Of a DNA stretch of 64,000 nucleotides, positions 46,151 through 58,286 are shown piece after piece. Source of the DNA: Epiperipatus broadwayi (lineage: Eukaryota; Onychophora; Udeonychophora; Euonychophora; Peripatidae); the NCBI GenBank assembly GCA_028023455.1, contig JAQFVV010006312.1:1738001-1802000 (forward strand), given 5' to 3'. The notes under the pieces are model-generated. The model did no database searches. It saw nothing but the letters and a program-made list of their open reading frames with translations, and had not been told where the DNA came from. The translations under genes were made by a program, and so were the position numbers. Within the stretch, counting starts at the first letter, position 1, and every line of letters begins with the position of its first letter.

Positions 46151-49100
46151 ATTATTCTGATAAATTGACAACACAGTGGCTATCTTTTATATAAAAAAAA
46201 AATGAAGAGTAAAAAAAAATGATGATAAAATTTTTTGAATCTGAAGCCATCAATCTCATGAAGATATGATAATAAAGAAAGTTGTTTTTTGAAGTGAATG
46301 ATGGAAAGTTTATTGTATTTTGTAGATATATGTTATATGTTTAGTTGAATTTCACTTGAGAAGGTCTATTTGTTAATAGATGAAACCATGGTTGTGGAAG
46401 AATTTTAATAAAATTTTGTTTTTTGCCTGGTAGTGTAGTGTTATATGAATTTCTATTTTATTCATGCATAGCATATATCATTTTTTAAAAATTAAAAAAT
46501 TTAGAGATATTCAATATGTGTGTGCGCATATGCATATATATATATATATATATAGTGATGGTAATAAAAAACAACTTCAATATGAATATAAACTTAGTAA
46601 ATAAAGTAAAGAATCAGAGTTAGAAACCAACGATCAAGTCAAAGAGAATATTAACAGGAGGTCAATCACCATTTAATACTGAGTTAATCTAGTTAGCCTT
46701 TGTGACTAGATTTGAAAGAAGAAAACTATAACATGTTAGACTAATCATCACCTAGTCACTGTCAAAGTTGGACACAATATTATATAAGAATACTCACCAA
46801 TATTTATGATATACTTAAATGCTAAAATAACTATAATATTAAGCAAATTAAAATGTTGGGATCATATCCCAAGCTGATCATCATCAGTGCTTAGAACGAT
46901 CTGATACTATGGATATACTGGCCATAAATGAATTACCCATTATTATCATAAAACATTAGAAGGGATGTGAACATAGATTTTCAAGCGTGTTTAAATTTCC
47001 TCTAATTAATCTAAAGTTTAATATATACATTCTACTTGTATTTGAACATCATAAAACGTGTAAGTAAAGGGTGTGGATTTTGAAAATAATCTTTTTAATA
47101 TCAAGTAAATAATTCTAAGGAGATTTTATATAAATGTCCACAAACACACACATGTATACGTATCATTTGTTCTAAGAAAGAATCCTGAATGACAAAGAAC
47201 AAAAGAAAATACACGAAATCTATTCTAGCATTAAATAACTTCACTGGAATAATATACAATAATGATAAATTTTAAATTGGAAATAATAATAAAAAAAGCA
47301 AAATTCTGATAACTACTTTGCAACACAAATAAATCATTTTGACTTGGACTATTTTTAAATATCTGAAAACATTACAGTAGAATAAAAAAAAAGTAATAAA
47401 TGATTTAACAAGGTTTAAATTTTAATCTACAATATACAAATTGTAACAAATATTAAATGTCTAATAATGCAAAATATTCCAATTATTAATAAACCAATAA
47501 ATATTATTCTATTTTAAATGTATAAATAGTGAATGATTTTGATTATACTTGTACATATATAGTTGCAACACACGTATGATGGACATTATAATATAGAAAT
47601 TCATTTGCTAATAATAAATTAATGAATTCTACAAGTCAGTATTATTTTAGTTTAACAAGATATCAATAATGAAATGTTTAATGTATAAATAATATGAACA
47701 CACACAAATATATATATATCATTAATTTTATTAACGTCTAAACTAAAAATATTTTTGCATACTAATTATAACAATATTAAAAGCCAATCAACACTTAAAC
47801 AATCCCAATATCATTAGCAATTAACTATTTCAAACTGTTGTCAAGGCAAACTTCTTTTAACAATAACAAATACAAATATATTATAATAAATACAAATATA
47901 TTGAATCATTCTAAAATTCCATTTTTAACCTGTTAAAACAAACACTTTGGCTTTTTTCTGCTCTAAAACATATCTTTTAGGAATGACATAATAAAATTGT
48001 AAGAAAATATATGTGTACTTTCCATCCTTGGAGATGTTTAAAGTTTGGATGTTTCAGTGGTCAGTCATTTTTCATTTCTTTCTAAACATTTTTTCTTCCT
48101 ATTTGACAAATTTATTCAATAGATGTTTATTTTTACAACAAATCCATATAATTGAATATTTTTTTGGGAGGGAAGTAATGAGAAATTAATTTTTATTAAT
48201 TGCAAAATTAATATTTGGAAAAATATGTCAATATATATTTTATTCAGTAGACAATTTTTTTTTCAATTTTTCAATTAGTGCTTTATACATTTGTAAAATA
48301 GATATCATATATGGACAGTATACATGTGATGAATAGGTTTCTTTCAACTATGCTTCCATTCATATTTAAAATAGCATATGAATAAAATATAGCAATGGAA
48401 TCTCTAGATTAATAGACTGGTTTTTGATATAAATTGCTGGAGTAACATATCCTAATCAATTAATATATAAGATAAATAAAATACTGGCTATCACCAGCAT
48501 TTATCATTTCCAGATCTAATTTCCACAAATTGAGCTCTGAAATCATGGAAAAAACATCCTGCTTTACTTTCTTGGGAGTTCAAACTTGATCCTCATTAAG
48601 ACTAGCAACTGTCTTTTTTTAAAAGTTGATGACTTTCTGTAATCTTTCAATTCTCTCTAATAATTATTAGTTAATCTGAATCTATTAATTATTGAGGTAC
48701 AAAGGAATTTAAAAACTGGAAGATTAACAGTAAATGGTTTCCTTTTTGATTAATAAAATAATAATTAAATTACTATTCTTCTGTTTTTTATTTTACATTC
48801 ATTAAAACTAAAATACACATGAGTCTCATTTTATGCAGATTATTTTAATGCAATTTTGAAGTTATGCAATTTATGTTTCTTCTTAATATCTTTCATATTT
48901 CACTATATTTATTAGATAGCAAGAAATTTAAATTATTAATACTTTAATTTAAAATACTTTTTTTTTCAAAAATATTATGTTATATTAGCAGCTAACATGA
49001 ATGTGGCCTGAAGCTGTACTTAGAATCTTAGCTTCTATGTAAATAACCTTATACTAATGAGTAAATAATAATAATAGATTGATACATATGTATAAAAATA

Positions 49101-50589
49101 TCACAATAAATATTCAAAAATTTTAAACTTTTAAAACGTATTTTGTTAGATATTAACAGAAATAAATATTTTTTTAGATTTTTAAAATAAATAATAATGA
49201 AGATTTTATTGATTTTATAAACTGAAAATAATCTTTCTAATGATAATGTATAATCTTTTTGTTTTGATTGCGATCTCATTTTTTTAATATAGAAATAGAA
49301 AACCATTAACACAGCACAAGACTGAAAGTGGCGCTAGTCATGAATCTGATTTCTTACTAGTTCACAAACGAACACATATTGTCAAATAGTGATAATGATT
49401 AAAATATTTATGAAAAAAATGTAAAATTAAATACTGTAGTTAATAAAAAAAGTAAAAAAAGTTTGTCTTGTATTAATTTTTTTCAAATATTTGAAATTTT
49501 TTATTAGTCATACTTTACTTCCTTATGTTTTTAGTGCAAATTTTAAAGTAATTTTTCCTTATTGCTTTGCTTTTATGCCTATTTCTGAAAATTACAGAAC
49601 CTATCCCCCATTTTTTAAGGTAAGTTGTGTTTATTTTTGTGCAATTTCTTTTGTGCGCACTTTCTGAGGAAGCTATCTACTGCATAAAACGAGACCCAGG
49701 TATAACTAAAAAGTTATTTTTTAATCTTTCAAGTAAAAACATAAAATTAACTTTATAATTAACATGTACAAAAAAAGCATTCTTATTTTAAATAAAACTA
49801 TTTTTCTTTCTTTGTTGTATTAAAAAATTAAAATTTTTGTCATAATAAGAATAAAATAAAGTATTTATATTAAATAAGGACTTTTTTTTAATTTTAAACA
49901 ATTTATAGCATTTCAAAAATATCAAGAAATATTATTAATCAATATTTAACCTATTACATACTTTATTTTTTTATCTTCATTTCTACTTTTTTTAAGCTTT
50001 AAATATGAATGCACACCCCCATTATACTATATACCATAATCAATATATTACATTAGGAATCTGATGGTGCCTCTTTTAATGAATTATCCGTACACTTACA
50101 ATTGAATACATTCAACATGTAACTAGATCATCTTTATATCAGCTCATGAATCAACAGTTTAATAAATAAAAATATTTAAATAAGCATAATTGAACCTTAA
50201 GTTTGCCTATATAAAAAATTAATTATATTGACGTTGATAATGGTGATAAAATGATATGCCCTATATAACTACTTTATGTGAAATACCTGACTTGTATTTT
50301 CTAATCATCATAAATCAAATTATCTCTCAGAGAGACACATTCATCCAAAAGTATATATTTTTTTATAGTTGGGAATTTAATACTTACAAAAACTGCATCC
50401 TCTGAAAACATTATCCCAGTATTCGCTGGTAACATCCCAACCATTCCCTCAGATTAGAATATAATTTCTCAGGATGTAAACTATATTATTCATTTAAGAC
50501 ATTCAGAGTGAGACCAATGAGTGAATAACAGTGCAGAAAACTAAAGTTAAATAACAAAAGTAGTTTATAGTATATACAAGTGCTTTAAA
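46151..50589. other. No gene recognised
   Basis: AT-rich; a TA run at 46536-46553. Near 46860-46895 (minus) CTGATGATGATCAGC is followed by a TTGGGAT/ATCCCAA hairpin, and near 49660-49710 (plus) CTGAGGAAG is followed by ACGAGACC. Both recall worn 3' tails of Penelope-like elements but are too weak to call. Confidence 0.4.
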
Positions 50590-50640
50590 ATGCTGGGTGA
50601 AGAAGCTGTTGATAGCAAACACTCAAAATAAATCAATGTA

Positions 50641-50681
50641 GGCAAAGCACTTTTGAGATGTTACCTCTCATAATCATAGCC
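50641..50681 (-). ncRNA. Structured 3'-tail motif, hammerhead-like
   Basis: Minus strand: GGC, TATGATTATGA, hairpin GAGGT-AAC-ATCTC, AAAAG, TGCTTT, GCC. It is the counterpart of the motifs at 56426 and 57502: stem I is GGC/GCC here and AGCT/AGCT there, and the stem II sequence differs but still pairs. The first core box (ATGATTATGA) is not the canonical CUGANGA. Confidence 0.45.
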
Positions 50682-50747
50682 AAAATAAAATTTTAAATCA
50701 TTGTTGTGATATTATTAAATGGTAATGTATGCAAATGTATATATAAA

Positions 50748-51023
50748 TTAAACAGCTTGTTCATTTTTTGGAGATAGCGAAGCATATGTCATGCCTATTA
50801 ATAGTGTTTTTGTCATTAATAATAAAATATGCTTTTTTAATCTTCTTTTGCAGTCATTAGTTTCAGTGCATATAATTTTGGGGTTGGAGAGTTCAAACCC
50901 ATGATTAATCTGCTTCTCATGTTTGAGGAATATTGAAATGTGTCCTTGTTCTTTTGTGCTCTTCTGTATGCATATATATGCTGGGCAGCTTTTTCCATAG
51001 TATGTGGTGTTTAAGAGACTCAA
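50748..51023 (-). pseudogene. Penelope-like GIY-YIG endonuclease remnant
   Basis: 91 open residues with TTYYGKSCPAYI, KHEKQINHGFEL, NPKIICTETNDCKRRLKKHI and later TYASLSPKN. These line up with the better-preserved copy at 56560-56815 (TYYGES, ...H.....H, NPTIVCRERHDLKRKIKEA). The GIY-YIG nuclease nicks DNA for PLE integration. 5' truncated and not functional. Followed by the 3'-tail motif at 50641. Confidence 0.6.
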
Positions 51024-52690
51024 TTGGTGAATATTAAAATTATATATTTATATATCACTATAACTTTTTTAAACACATATGTCAGAAAGAACAGGCAATG
51101 ATAATTATTAAAATTCAGTCAGATGTTTTATCTACTTATCTATCAAAATCTTAATTTTTGCTATATTCACTTTCAATATTATAGTATTATTATTAGCTTA
51201 ATAAAAGAATAACAATATTAAAAAAATAATAATGAATTAATATAAGTAGTTATCCACATATTTACTATTCAATAATTGTATTCAATAAATATAAACCTTA
51301 AGACAATGCTTACATGTGCAAAAATAAATATATAACAAATTGTTCTAATAATTTTTTTTAAAATTATTGAGGCCTCTTATTTAAATGTATGCAAAATAAA
51401 AAAGGTTTTACTGTGCCACCTTTAATGACTCTACTAGCTTACTACCAAAAATATATCTTTATGCCTTTCCTGTTATGTTCACTTCTTAAGGTTTTTTCCT
51501 TCAGTAGATGGGTTATGTAACTATGAGTAATGAGAAAATTGTTCAATGGTAGGCAGACAAAAGCTATATCTTACTCTATCATTTTTGTATTCACTGCAGT
51601 TTTTCACTGTTTGAAGAACCATATTGCTCAGGCTTCAGTTGATGTATTTTGGTTGATTTTTCTCATGGTTATTATTTCCATCATATAAAAATTTATCATT
51701 ATAAGTGTGTTTAAATTAATACTGAAAAGTATTTTTATGGCTGTACTCTTTGAGAACAAATAACGCCAGGGACTTAGTGCAGCAAGAGATAACTTCTACA
51801 ACTTGCAATCTTAACCATGACTTGACAAGTTCTTTGATTTTATCTGTTTCACAATAACTTAGATGTGCAATTTGACTTTTGGCTCACATCTTTTTTTCTT
51901 TTTACTTAGTATATATATATAGTTCTTGCATAAGAACAAATCTTTCCATCAACCTTAGTTTGTTTTTTGTTCTTGCTGTTTTTATTTTTTTTTGCTTTTT
52001 CTGGTAATTAACGCTAATCAATTGTTTTTTTTTCTTTGTCTAACTTTAATTAAATGTGGTAATTATCATTAATTGATTGTTTTTGTTTCTTTGATCTAAG
52101 TTAAATTACATCTGGTAATTAATATTAATTAAGTAGTTTTCATCAACATTGGATTACACACATAAATTTAGAAAAAAATAATATATTTTTTTTAATTGAT
52201 TGCAAAATTTGCTACTGACTTTTGGAAACTCATGTTTGAACTATTTAATTTTAATATTATAAATCTTTAATATATTCATTTATATTTTCCTCATCTTTAC
52301 TATAAGAAGATATAAATAGTTTATTTCTAACTTCTTCCTATGGTTATGTTTCCTGACTAGGAACAAAGATGATTTATTTTTAACTACATATATAACTTTT
52401 AAGATAAGTATAGTTTTACAAATATTTTCATTTCAATAAATCATATTTATGGCTAAAATATTCTTGCTATTATTTTATTTAATTAAAACTTCATGGTTTT
52501 AAAAAAGTATAAATAATCAAAAGAATCTCATCTCATTACTTTTATTTTGCTGTTTTGAAGTTGTTTTATCTGTCTCTCTATTTGACTTTAAGGAGGCATA
52601 TAATATAGAATGATGCCATTTGTATAAGTTTATATCATTACAATATATATATATAAAACAAAATAAATGTCCGCTAATATCAATAATACA
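51024..52690. other. No gene; one short tandem repeat
   Basis: AT-rich. At 52003-52135 a unit of about 56 bases beginning TGGTAATTA is repeated about two and a half times with divergence. A TA run lies at 51909-51920. Confidence 0.5.
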
Positions 52691-53315
52691 ATAACAAAAC
52701 TTAAATATATTCCAAACAACGGTAAACAATTTATAATACAATATAAATAAAAACTCAATAAAAACTCATAAAGAAATATTTTCGATTATATTCATTATCA
52801 TTTTCAACTCAACTTTCAAAATGGAATCATCTATTACCAACCGGAAACACATGTCGATTTAAATATCCCACAATTCATTAATCCTAACATTTGCTGACTG
52901 TCTGTTTAATATCGTATTTTTATACCTACTAATAAAACTGCCTCTTTAATTTTTCTTTTTTCATTATCTCTCTCTTGTCCTAAAATTTTTATTTTATTTA
53001 TATCAAAATTAAACTTAAAATTATTATCTCTTTCTTGTCCTAAATTTTTTATTTTATTTATATCAAAATTAAACTTAAAATTACAATTTCTATCATTGTA
53101 ATTTTAAGTCAGCAAATGTTAGGATTAATGAATTGTGGGATATTTAAATCGACATGTGTTTCCGGTTGGTAATAGATGATTCCATTTTGAAAGTTGAGTT
53201 GAAAATGATTATGAATATAATCGAAAATATTTCTTTATGAGTTTTTATTGAGTTTTTATTTATATTGTATTATAAATTGTTTACCGTTGTTTGGAATATA
53301 TTTAAATTTTGTTAT
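52691..53315. mobile_element. Penelope-like 3' end duplicated head to head (foldback I)
   Basis: The arms 52691-52898 and 53108-53315 are each 208 bases and nearly perfect reverse complements (I saw two or three differences). The spacer (52899-53107) contains, on the minus strand, the end of a PLE-type endonuclease frame (next entry) and a tandem pair of about 60 bases. So the left half is a PLE 3' terminus in minus orientation, and its tail has been copied inverted on the other side. Confidence 0.75.
52905..53100 (-). pseudogene. Penelope-like endonuclease C-terminus
   Basis: Minus strand: FDINKIKILGQERDNEKRKI, then KEAVLLVGIKIRY and a stop. It matches the KILxxExxxxxRKIKEAxxI ending of PLE GIY-YIG domains and parallels KRKIKEAFFIS at 56560. 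A 60-base in-frame duplication repeats FNFDINKIK and LGQERDN. Confidence 0.6.
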
Positions 53316-53406
53316 ATATATATATTCTAATATTTTCACTGATAAATGATGACTTCATATCATAATAATTTTCAAGATATTCCATGTAGTAAAATATAGC
53401 TAAATA

Positions 53407-53446
53407 GCTGATGTTTCAATGCAATAACAAGTATCTTCCTCAGAGT
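53407..53446 (-). ncRNA. Hammerhead-like motif, left arm of foldback II
   Basis: Minus strand: CTGAGGA, GATAC-TTGTTATT-GCATT (stem II with one A-C mismatch), GAAACATC, AGC. Counterpart of the motif at 53997. Stem I is weaker here. Confidence 0.45.
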
Positions 53447-53759
53447 GTTCTCTTTCTCAAATCATAGGAATATGTGTGAGATTTAAAATCATTATTTTTA
53501 TCTTTTTCTTTTTCATCATATTCAAATTCTATTGGTTGAGAAATTTTAAAAATTAGTTTGTCTTTCAATAGCTTCTTCCAATTGTTGTTAATTTTCCTCA
53601 ATTCACACATTTCATTCAAACTCTTAAACCTTTAAAAAATCTCTATAGCTTATCTTAGCAATCTCTGGTCACATTTTTCAATTTTTACTAGAATATTTAT
53701 TTTATCAAAATTGATATCATGATTAGTTAAGTTTATATGAAAATAAATAGCTGATTAAT

Positions 53760-54003
53760 TGGATTTTTCTCTGACCAGATCTTGCTAAGAGAAGCTATAG
53801 AGATTTTTAAAAGGCCCAAGAGTTTGAATGAAATATGTGAATTAAAGAAAATTAACAATATTTGGAAGAAGCTATTGAAAGACAAACTAATTTTTAAAAT
53901 TTCTCAACCAATAGAATTTGAATATGAGGAGAAAGAAAAAGATAAAAATAATAATTTTCAATCTCACACACATTCCTATGATTTGAGAAAAAGAATGCTC
54001 TGA
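53760..54003 (+). pseudogene. Penelope-like endonuclease C-terminus
   Basis: The frame includes DQILLREAIEIFKRPKSLNE, then NNIWKKLLKDK, and ends with HSYDLRKRML. R-E-A-x-E-I-x-K-R-P-x-x-L-N is the usual end of PLE GIY-YIG domains before the final W..LL. Only about 75 residues are left; the rest of the PLE (reverse transcriptase, GIY-YIG core) is missing. Confidence 0.55.
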
Positions 54004-54036
54004 GGAAGGTACTTGTTATTGCATTGAAACATCAGC
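53997..54036 (+). ncRNA. Hammerhead-like motif, right arm of foldback II
   Basis: GCT, core CTGAGGA (fits CUGANGA; it overlaps the stop codon of the endonuclease frame), stem II GGTAC-TTGTTATT-GCATT with one A-C mismatch, core GAAA, then CATC and AGC. Stem I is GCT/AGC. PLE hammerheads typically read GAAACGUC at this point; ACAUC here would lose one stem III pair. Confidence 0.5.
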
Positions 54037-54242
54037 TATTTAGCTATTTTACTACACAGAATATCCTGAAAATAAATATATGAAATTATCATATATATAT
54101 ATATATATATTCATATAACACACACTATAAATTAATACAATTTAATATACTTTCTGTACTCACTCTTTTACATTGCATTAATGTTTCTATTTATTTATTT
54201 TTAACAATAATTTCTAACAGTTTTGATTGACAATAGTCTTCA

Positions 54243-54830
54243 TTTTCAATCATTACTGATCTACTGCAGGATGAAGATCTCTCCAAGTTAATTCAATTTC
54301 TCTAATTTTAAGCCTCTCTTCACCACCTCGCATCAGCCAACATCCTTATTTCATCAATCCATCTAACACATGGTCTCTTTCTAGATTTTTTGCATTCTTT
54401 TGGTATTCAGTTTAAGATTTACACCATTTATATATTATTATTATCTCTTCTAGAAATATATCCAGCCCAGCCCAGCCACTTATGACAATTAAATTTTTTC
54501 AATGATGCTCTCACTCATGTATTTAGTTTTTCCCTTCTTATTACTCCTGATATAGATCTCTCCATATTTTATTGAGTGATTTAAAATCTCTGTATCAGTC
54601 TTCTGTTAAGTGTCCAAGTCTCAGATCCATAAGTAAAAAGTGGTAAAGCACATTTATTAAAAAATCTTTCTTTTCAAATGCATAGACATATTTCATTTTT
54701 TTCTATTAAAAATCACTCTATCCAAATTTAACTCTAAGATTAATTTATTCCATGGCACTAATAATCTGATTTAGGTATTTGTAATTATTAACTTTTTTAA
54801 AATTATTATCAATATTTTTTTTTAAATGAT
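54243..54830 (-). mobile_element. RTE LINE 3' fragment, decayed
   Basis: Aligns with 60151-60740: shared landmarks ACTGCAGGATGAAG(A/G)TCTCTCCAAG, AAGTGTCCAAGTCTCAGATCC and TCTAGMAATATRTCCAGCCCA. It holds the last quarter or so of the LINE frame on the minus strand with several shifts. 5' truncated, like most LINE copies, and older than the 60 kb copy. Confidence 0.85.
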
Positions 54831-56356
54831 ATTATGTACACATTGTATAAAAAATTAGAGAGTGAAGAAAAATTGTTAAACTATAATTTATTCTCAATTT
54901 ATTATTTTATAACATGATATTTGAATTTTCATTTCATTGTTATATATCCATGTCTATGTCAATATAACACAATAGTTGCAATATATTCATAGGTTATAAG
55001 TCTGTATTATCTTTACATTATATTCAATAGCCTTTTTCATTTTTCTTATATTGATTATATTACATAAATCTCTTCAAAATTTTACTCCTTTCCATTATTC
55101 ACAGTGTTTTCAGGTTCAACTATTATCTTGATACTATAAAACATAATTGCAATATATTATAAAAACTGCAAAGAAGGAGCAAAATTTTGTAGACATTTAT
55201 TTATTATAGTAATGCAAAAATAGGTAATAAACATCATGGATAAAACATAGCATATAGTTTAACAATACATTAAAACTATTGTATTAAATTGACATTTACA
55301 AAGACATACAAGAATAAAATCGAAATTGTAATTTTCATTTTATTTTAAAGTAATGATAAAATTAATAGTAAAATGATAATAAATTGTAAGAATACATTGA
55401 CATATGGATATGTATGAACATATATATTGTAATGGTACTGAATGTGGGGGTAATTGTAGCAAAATGGTAAAACATAATCATCCCCATTAACATAAATAAT
55501 CATCACAGATAAAATGAATAAATAAAGAAAATGAGCATGTATAAAAAAATAAGAGCACAAGAGCATGATTATCAGTATTGAACCAAACTATGAGTAATTA
55601 GGACAATAATTATAAGTTACAAGCTGAATTGCCATCAATGCTCTGGACTTAGAGTACCATGAATGTATAGGCCAGCTATCAAATCAATTTTCTTTAAAAA
55701 AATAAAATGCAGTGAATGGACTTTAAAGTGATATTTTTGTGTCATACAGAGAACAATCTGGATGTCCACCACAAACATAAACTGTCACATATATATAAAT
55801 TAACCATTATTGCTCAGGTTAGCTTGGAAAACAAGAACCCTAAGGACTGTGATTGCACATGATAAAATACCAACATATAATATTTTAAACTATTTTAGTA
55901 TTAAATAAGTTCAGTGAAATAATTTAAAACAATGATATATAAATTTATTAATTAGAAACAATAACAATAAAATAAAATTAAAGGTCTTTTAAGTATGCTA
56001 TAAATATAAATACATTATTCTGACTTCGATTAAAAATACTAAAAAATATGCTATATCATTTGTAATTTACAGATATTTCAATATGTTTACATGACACACA
56101 TCTGTATAGGTACACAGACATGCATGTATAACAATATAAAATGAACATGTTTGAATTGTCAATAAACTAATAAACAAATCAATTCATTTTAATAAGTCAC
56201 ACATGTCTGATTTTAACATATATGGGTAATCATGCAAATGTGTGCTACACTTGTCTTTATATCCTAATGATATTCCATTTATCAATTACAAATTTATTAA
56301 AATCCATATGTCCATATTCTTATAATCTACCAAGACATAATTAATTCAATATTCTA
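54831..56356. other. No gene recognised
   Basis: AT-rich. 55880-56000 vaguely resembles 47200-47300 (ATTAAATAA(C/G)TTCA(C/G)TG...), possibly an old dispersed repeat. Nothing else. Confidence 0.35.
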
Positions 56357-56425
56357 GCATGTGTGCGGGTGCAGCACAACTGTTCCCAAAAGCTATTAAT
56401 ATAAAATAGATAACTAAAAACAAAT

Positions 56426-56469
56426 GAGCTGAGCACTTTCAAAGGATCTTGCCTTCATAATCATAGCTT
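56426..56469 (-). ncRNA. Structured 3'-tail motif, left arm of foldback III
   Basis: Minus strand: AAGCT, ATGATTATGA, AAGG-CAAGAT-CCTT hairpin, GAAA, GTGCTC, AGCTC. Stem I (AGCT/AGCT), hairpin, GAAA and a short stem III (AGU/GCU, one G-U) follow the hammerhead order, but the first core box differs from CUGANGA. Confidence 0.45.
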
Positions 56470-56559
56470 GCTACTACATTTAATGATATGCAAATATGCT
56501 AATTCCATTTCTTCGATAAAGCATAGCACGTGTCCTTCCTATTTATGGCATCCTTGTCT

Positions 56560-57230
56560 CATGAGATGAAGAAGGCCTCTTTGATTTTTCTTTTAAGGTC
56601 ATGTCTCTCTCTACACACGATTGTGGGATTGTCTGGAATGCACTCATGGTGACTTGTGCTCTGGTGCTGATAGAAAACTGAATAGGTGGAAGGATCGTTG
56701 AGAGCTCTATTGTATGAATATTTATGTTGTGCTAATCGTGTGGACAAAGATGCTCTGCTTTCCCCATAATATGTGCCTTTACAATTATTGTTGCAACATG
56801 CAATATTATATACTGTATGGGGGGGTCTGTAAAAGTGGAATTTAGTCTTTAGTGTTATTAATTAAATTGTTAGAGTTTGGAGGGGTTCGAAAACAAAACT
56901 GATATCTGTTGATGAGGATGGAATGCAATTTTTTGTGTAAATTGGATATATATGGAAGCAATAATCAGGGTTTATCCTGTGTGATGTGAGTGTTAAGCTG
57001 TTTATTCTGTATATGTAAAAAATTTTTGTCAACAATGGACTGCCTGAACTTTAAATTCAATAAGTCATCTCTGTATTTTATTACATTTGCTTTTGCGTCT
57101 GCCTCAATTTTATATAACAACCTGTTTCGGTGCAAAAAAGATGCTAGGCCGGATAATTTATGTTCTATTGGTGTGTTAGATTGGGGGTGTATATGGGGAA
57201 AGCAGAGCATCTTTGTCCACACGATTAGCA
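56560..57230 (-). pseudogene. Penelope-like RT C-terminus and GIY-YIG endonuclease
   Basis: Minus strand, in order: a thumb-like part (57230-56965) with FLHRNRLLYKIEADAKANVI; after a stop, LPYISNLHKKLHSIL near 56960; then VYNIACCNNNCKGTYYGES (about 56815-56765), the GIY-YIG signature in PLE form (YNI...TYYGES); then STRLAQHKYSYNRAL, HH near HHECIPDNPTIVC and KRKIKEAFFIS. The frame is interrupted by a few stops, so it is not functional. The RT catalytic core is absent. Confidence 0.7.
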
Positions 57231-57501
57231 CAACCTAAATATTCATACAATAGAGCTCTCAACGATCCTTCCACCTATTCAGTTTTCTATCAGCACCAGA
57301 GGACAAGTCAACACGAGTGCATTCCAGACAATCCCACAATCGTGTGTAGAGAGAGAGAGAGAGAGACATGACCTTAAAAGAAAAATAAAAGAGGCCTTCT
57401 TCATCTCACGAGACAAGGATGCCATAAATAGGAAGAACACGTGCTAATGCTTTATCGAAGAAATGGAATTAGCATATTTGCATATCATAAAACGTAGTAG
57501 C

Positions 57502-57545
57502 AAGCTATGATTATGAAGGCAAGATCCTTTGAAAGCGCTCAGCTC
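57502..57545 (+). ncRNA. Structured 3'-tail motif, right arm of foldback III
   Basis: Same as the left-arm motif but with GAAAGCGCTC, so stem III AGCGCU is perfectly self-complementary. Stem I AGCT/AGCT and the AGG-CAAGAT-CCT hairpin are kept. Confidence 0.45.
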
Positions 57546-57620
57546 GTTTGTTTTTAGTTATCTATTTTATATTAATAAGCTTTTGGGAACATTTGCGCCG
57601 CACACGCACACGTGCTAGAA

Positions 57621-58270
57621 TATATATATTTCCCCAAAGTAAAAAATTATTTAACTTAATTCAATATTGAAAATATAAGTAAAATAAATACTCACATAGG
57701 TGCATATTTTAATATTAAAAAAAAAATAAGAATTCTAAATATTATCTTTTTACAAGTTAAAGTTATTAGTACATTACTTTTATTTGTAAGTAAAAGTTTT
57801 TTTTATTATCTTTAACAATTCAGTTTGAAAGTTCTTTCGAAATTATGGCATTTGTTTTTTTATTTCCAATATTTAACAACGATTTCTGAGTTTATTTTTC
57901 TAATTCTAAAGTAAAATCCTTTATGAACGATAACTGAAATAAATTCTCTGGAGACAAACTTATCATTTATTCTTATTTTCTTCCTTATTTTTTTTTTTAG
58001 TTGGATAATTTAGTGAAAAGTTATTTATTTTAAAACTTATAAATTAAATATATACTTTTAACTGTAAAGTTAAATGTTTGACCATAGGGCACATACTTTA
58101 TGTATGCCAAGGACTGAATATCCATAGAAATGTAATAAATGCCTATATGAAAACAAATAAGCACATTATTTCATATATCCACTTATAAGAATCTCAATAT
58201 TGGTGACCGTCTCCATTTGAAAAATTAGATGTAAATTAATTCTTAGACAGTCATAAAATAACACCAAACA
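57621..58270. other. No gene recognised
   Basis: AT-rich; nothing supported. Confidence 0.45.
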
Positions 58271-58286
58271 ACTACTAATAAGCTTA

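Larger units (their letters stand above)
53360..54080. mobile_element. Penelope-like 3' end duplicated head to head (foldback II)
   Basis: The left arm (53360-53670) and right arm (about 53775-54080) are reverse complements with roughly 90 percent identity by eye, separated by about 100 bases. The right arm carries an open PLE-type C-terminus (53760-54003) and the hammerhead-like motif; the left arm has the same in minus orientation with stops. The element begins about 45 bases after foldback I. Confidence 0.75.
56357..57620. mobile_element. Penelope-like 3' end duplicated head to head (foldback III)
   Basis: The left arm (56357-56780) and right arm (about 57195-57620) are reverse complements at about 93 percent by eye. 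The left arm continues inward, on the minus strand, into more PLE coding sequence (56780-57195) that the right arm lacks. This again gives two PLE 3' ends pointing outward. Both arms carry the structured tail motif. Confidence 0.8.

Noticed and set aside
46855-46900. Further hammerhead/PLE tail (CTGATGATGATCAGC with TTGGGAT/ATCCCAA hairpin, minus)
   Set aside because: No GAAA box and no neighbouring PLE coding sequence recognised; noted only as suggestive.
49660-49710. CTGAGGAAG...ACGAGACC as another hammerhead
   Set aside because: The second core box is changed (GAGA), stem II does not pair well, and no coding remnant is beside it.
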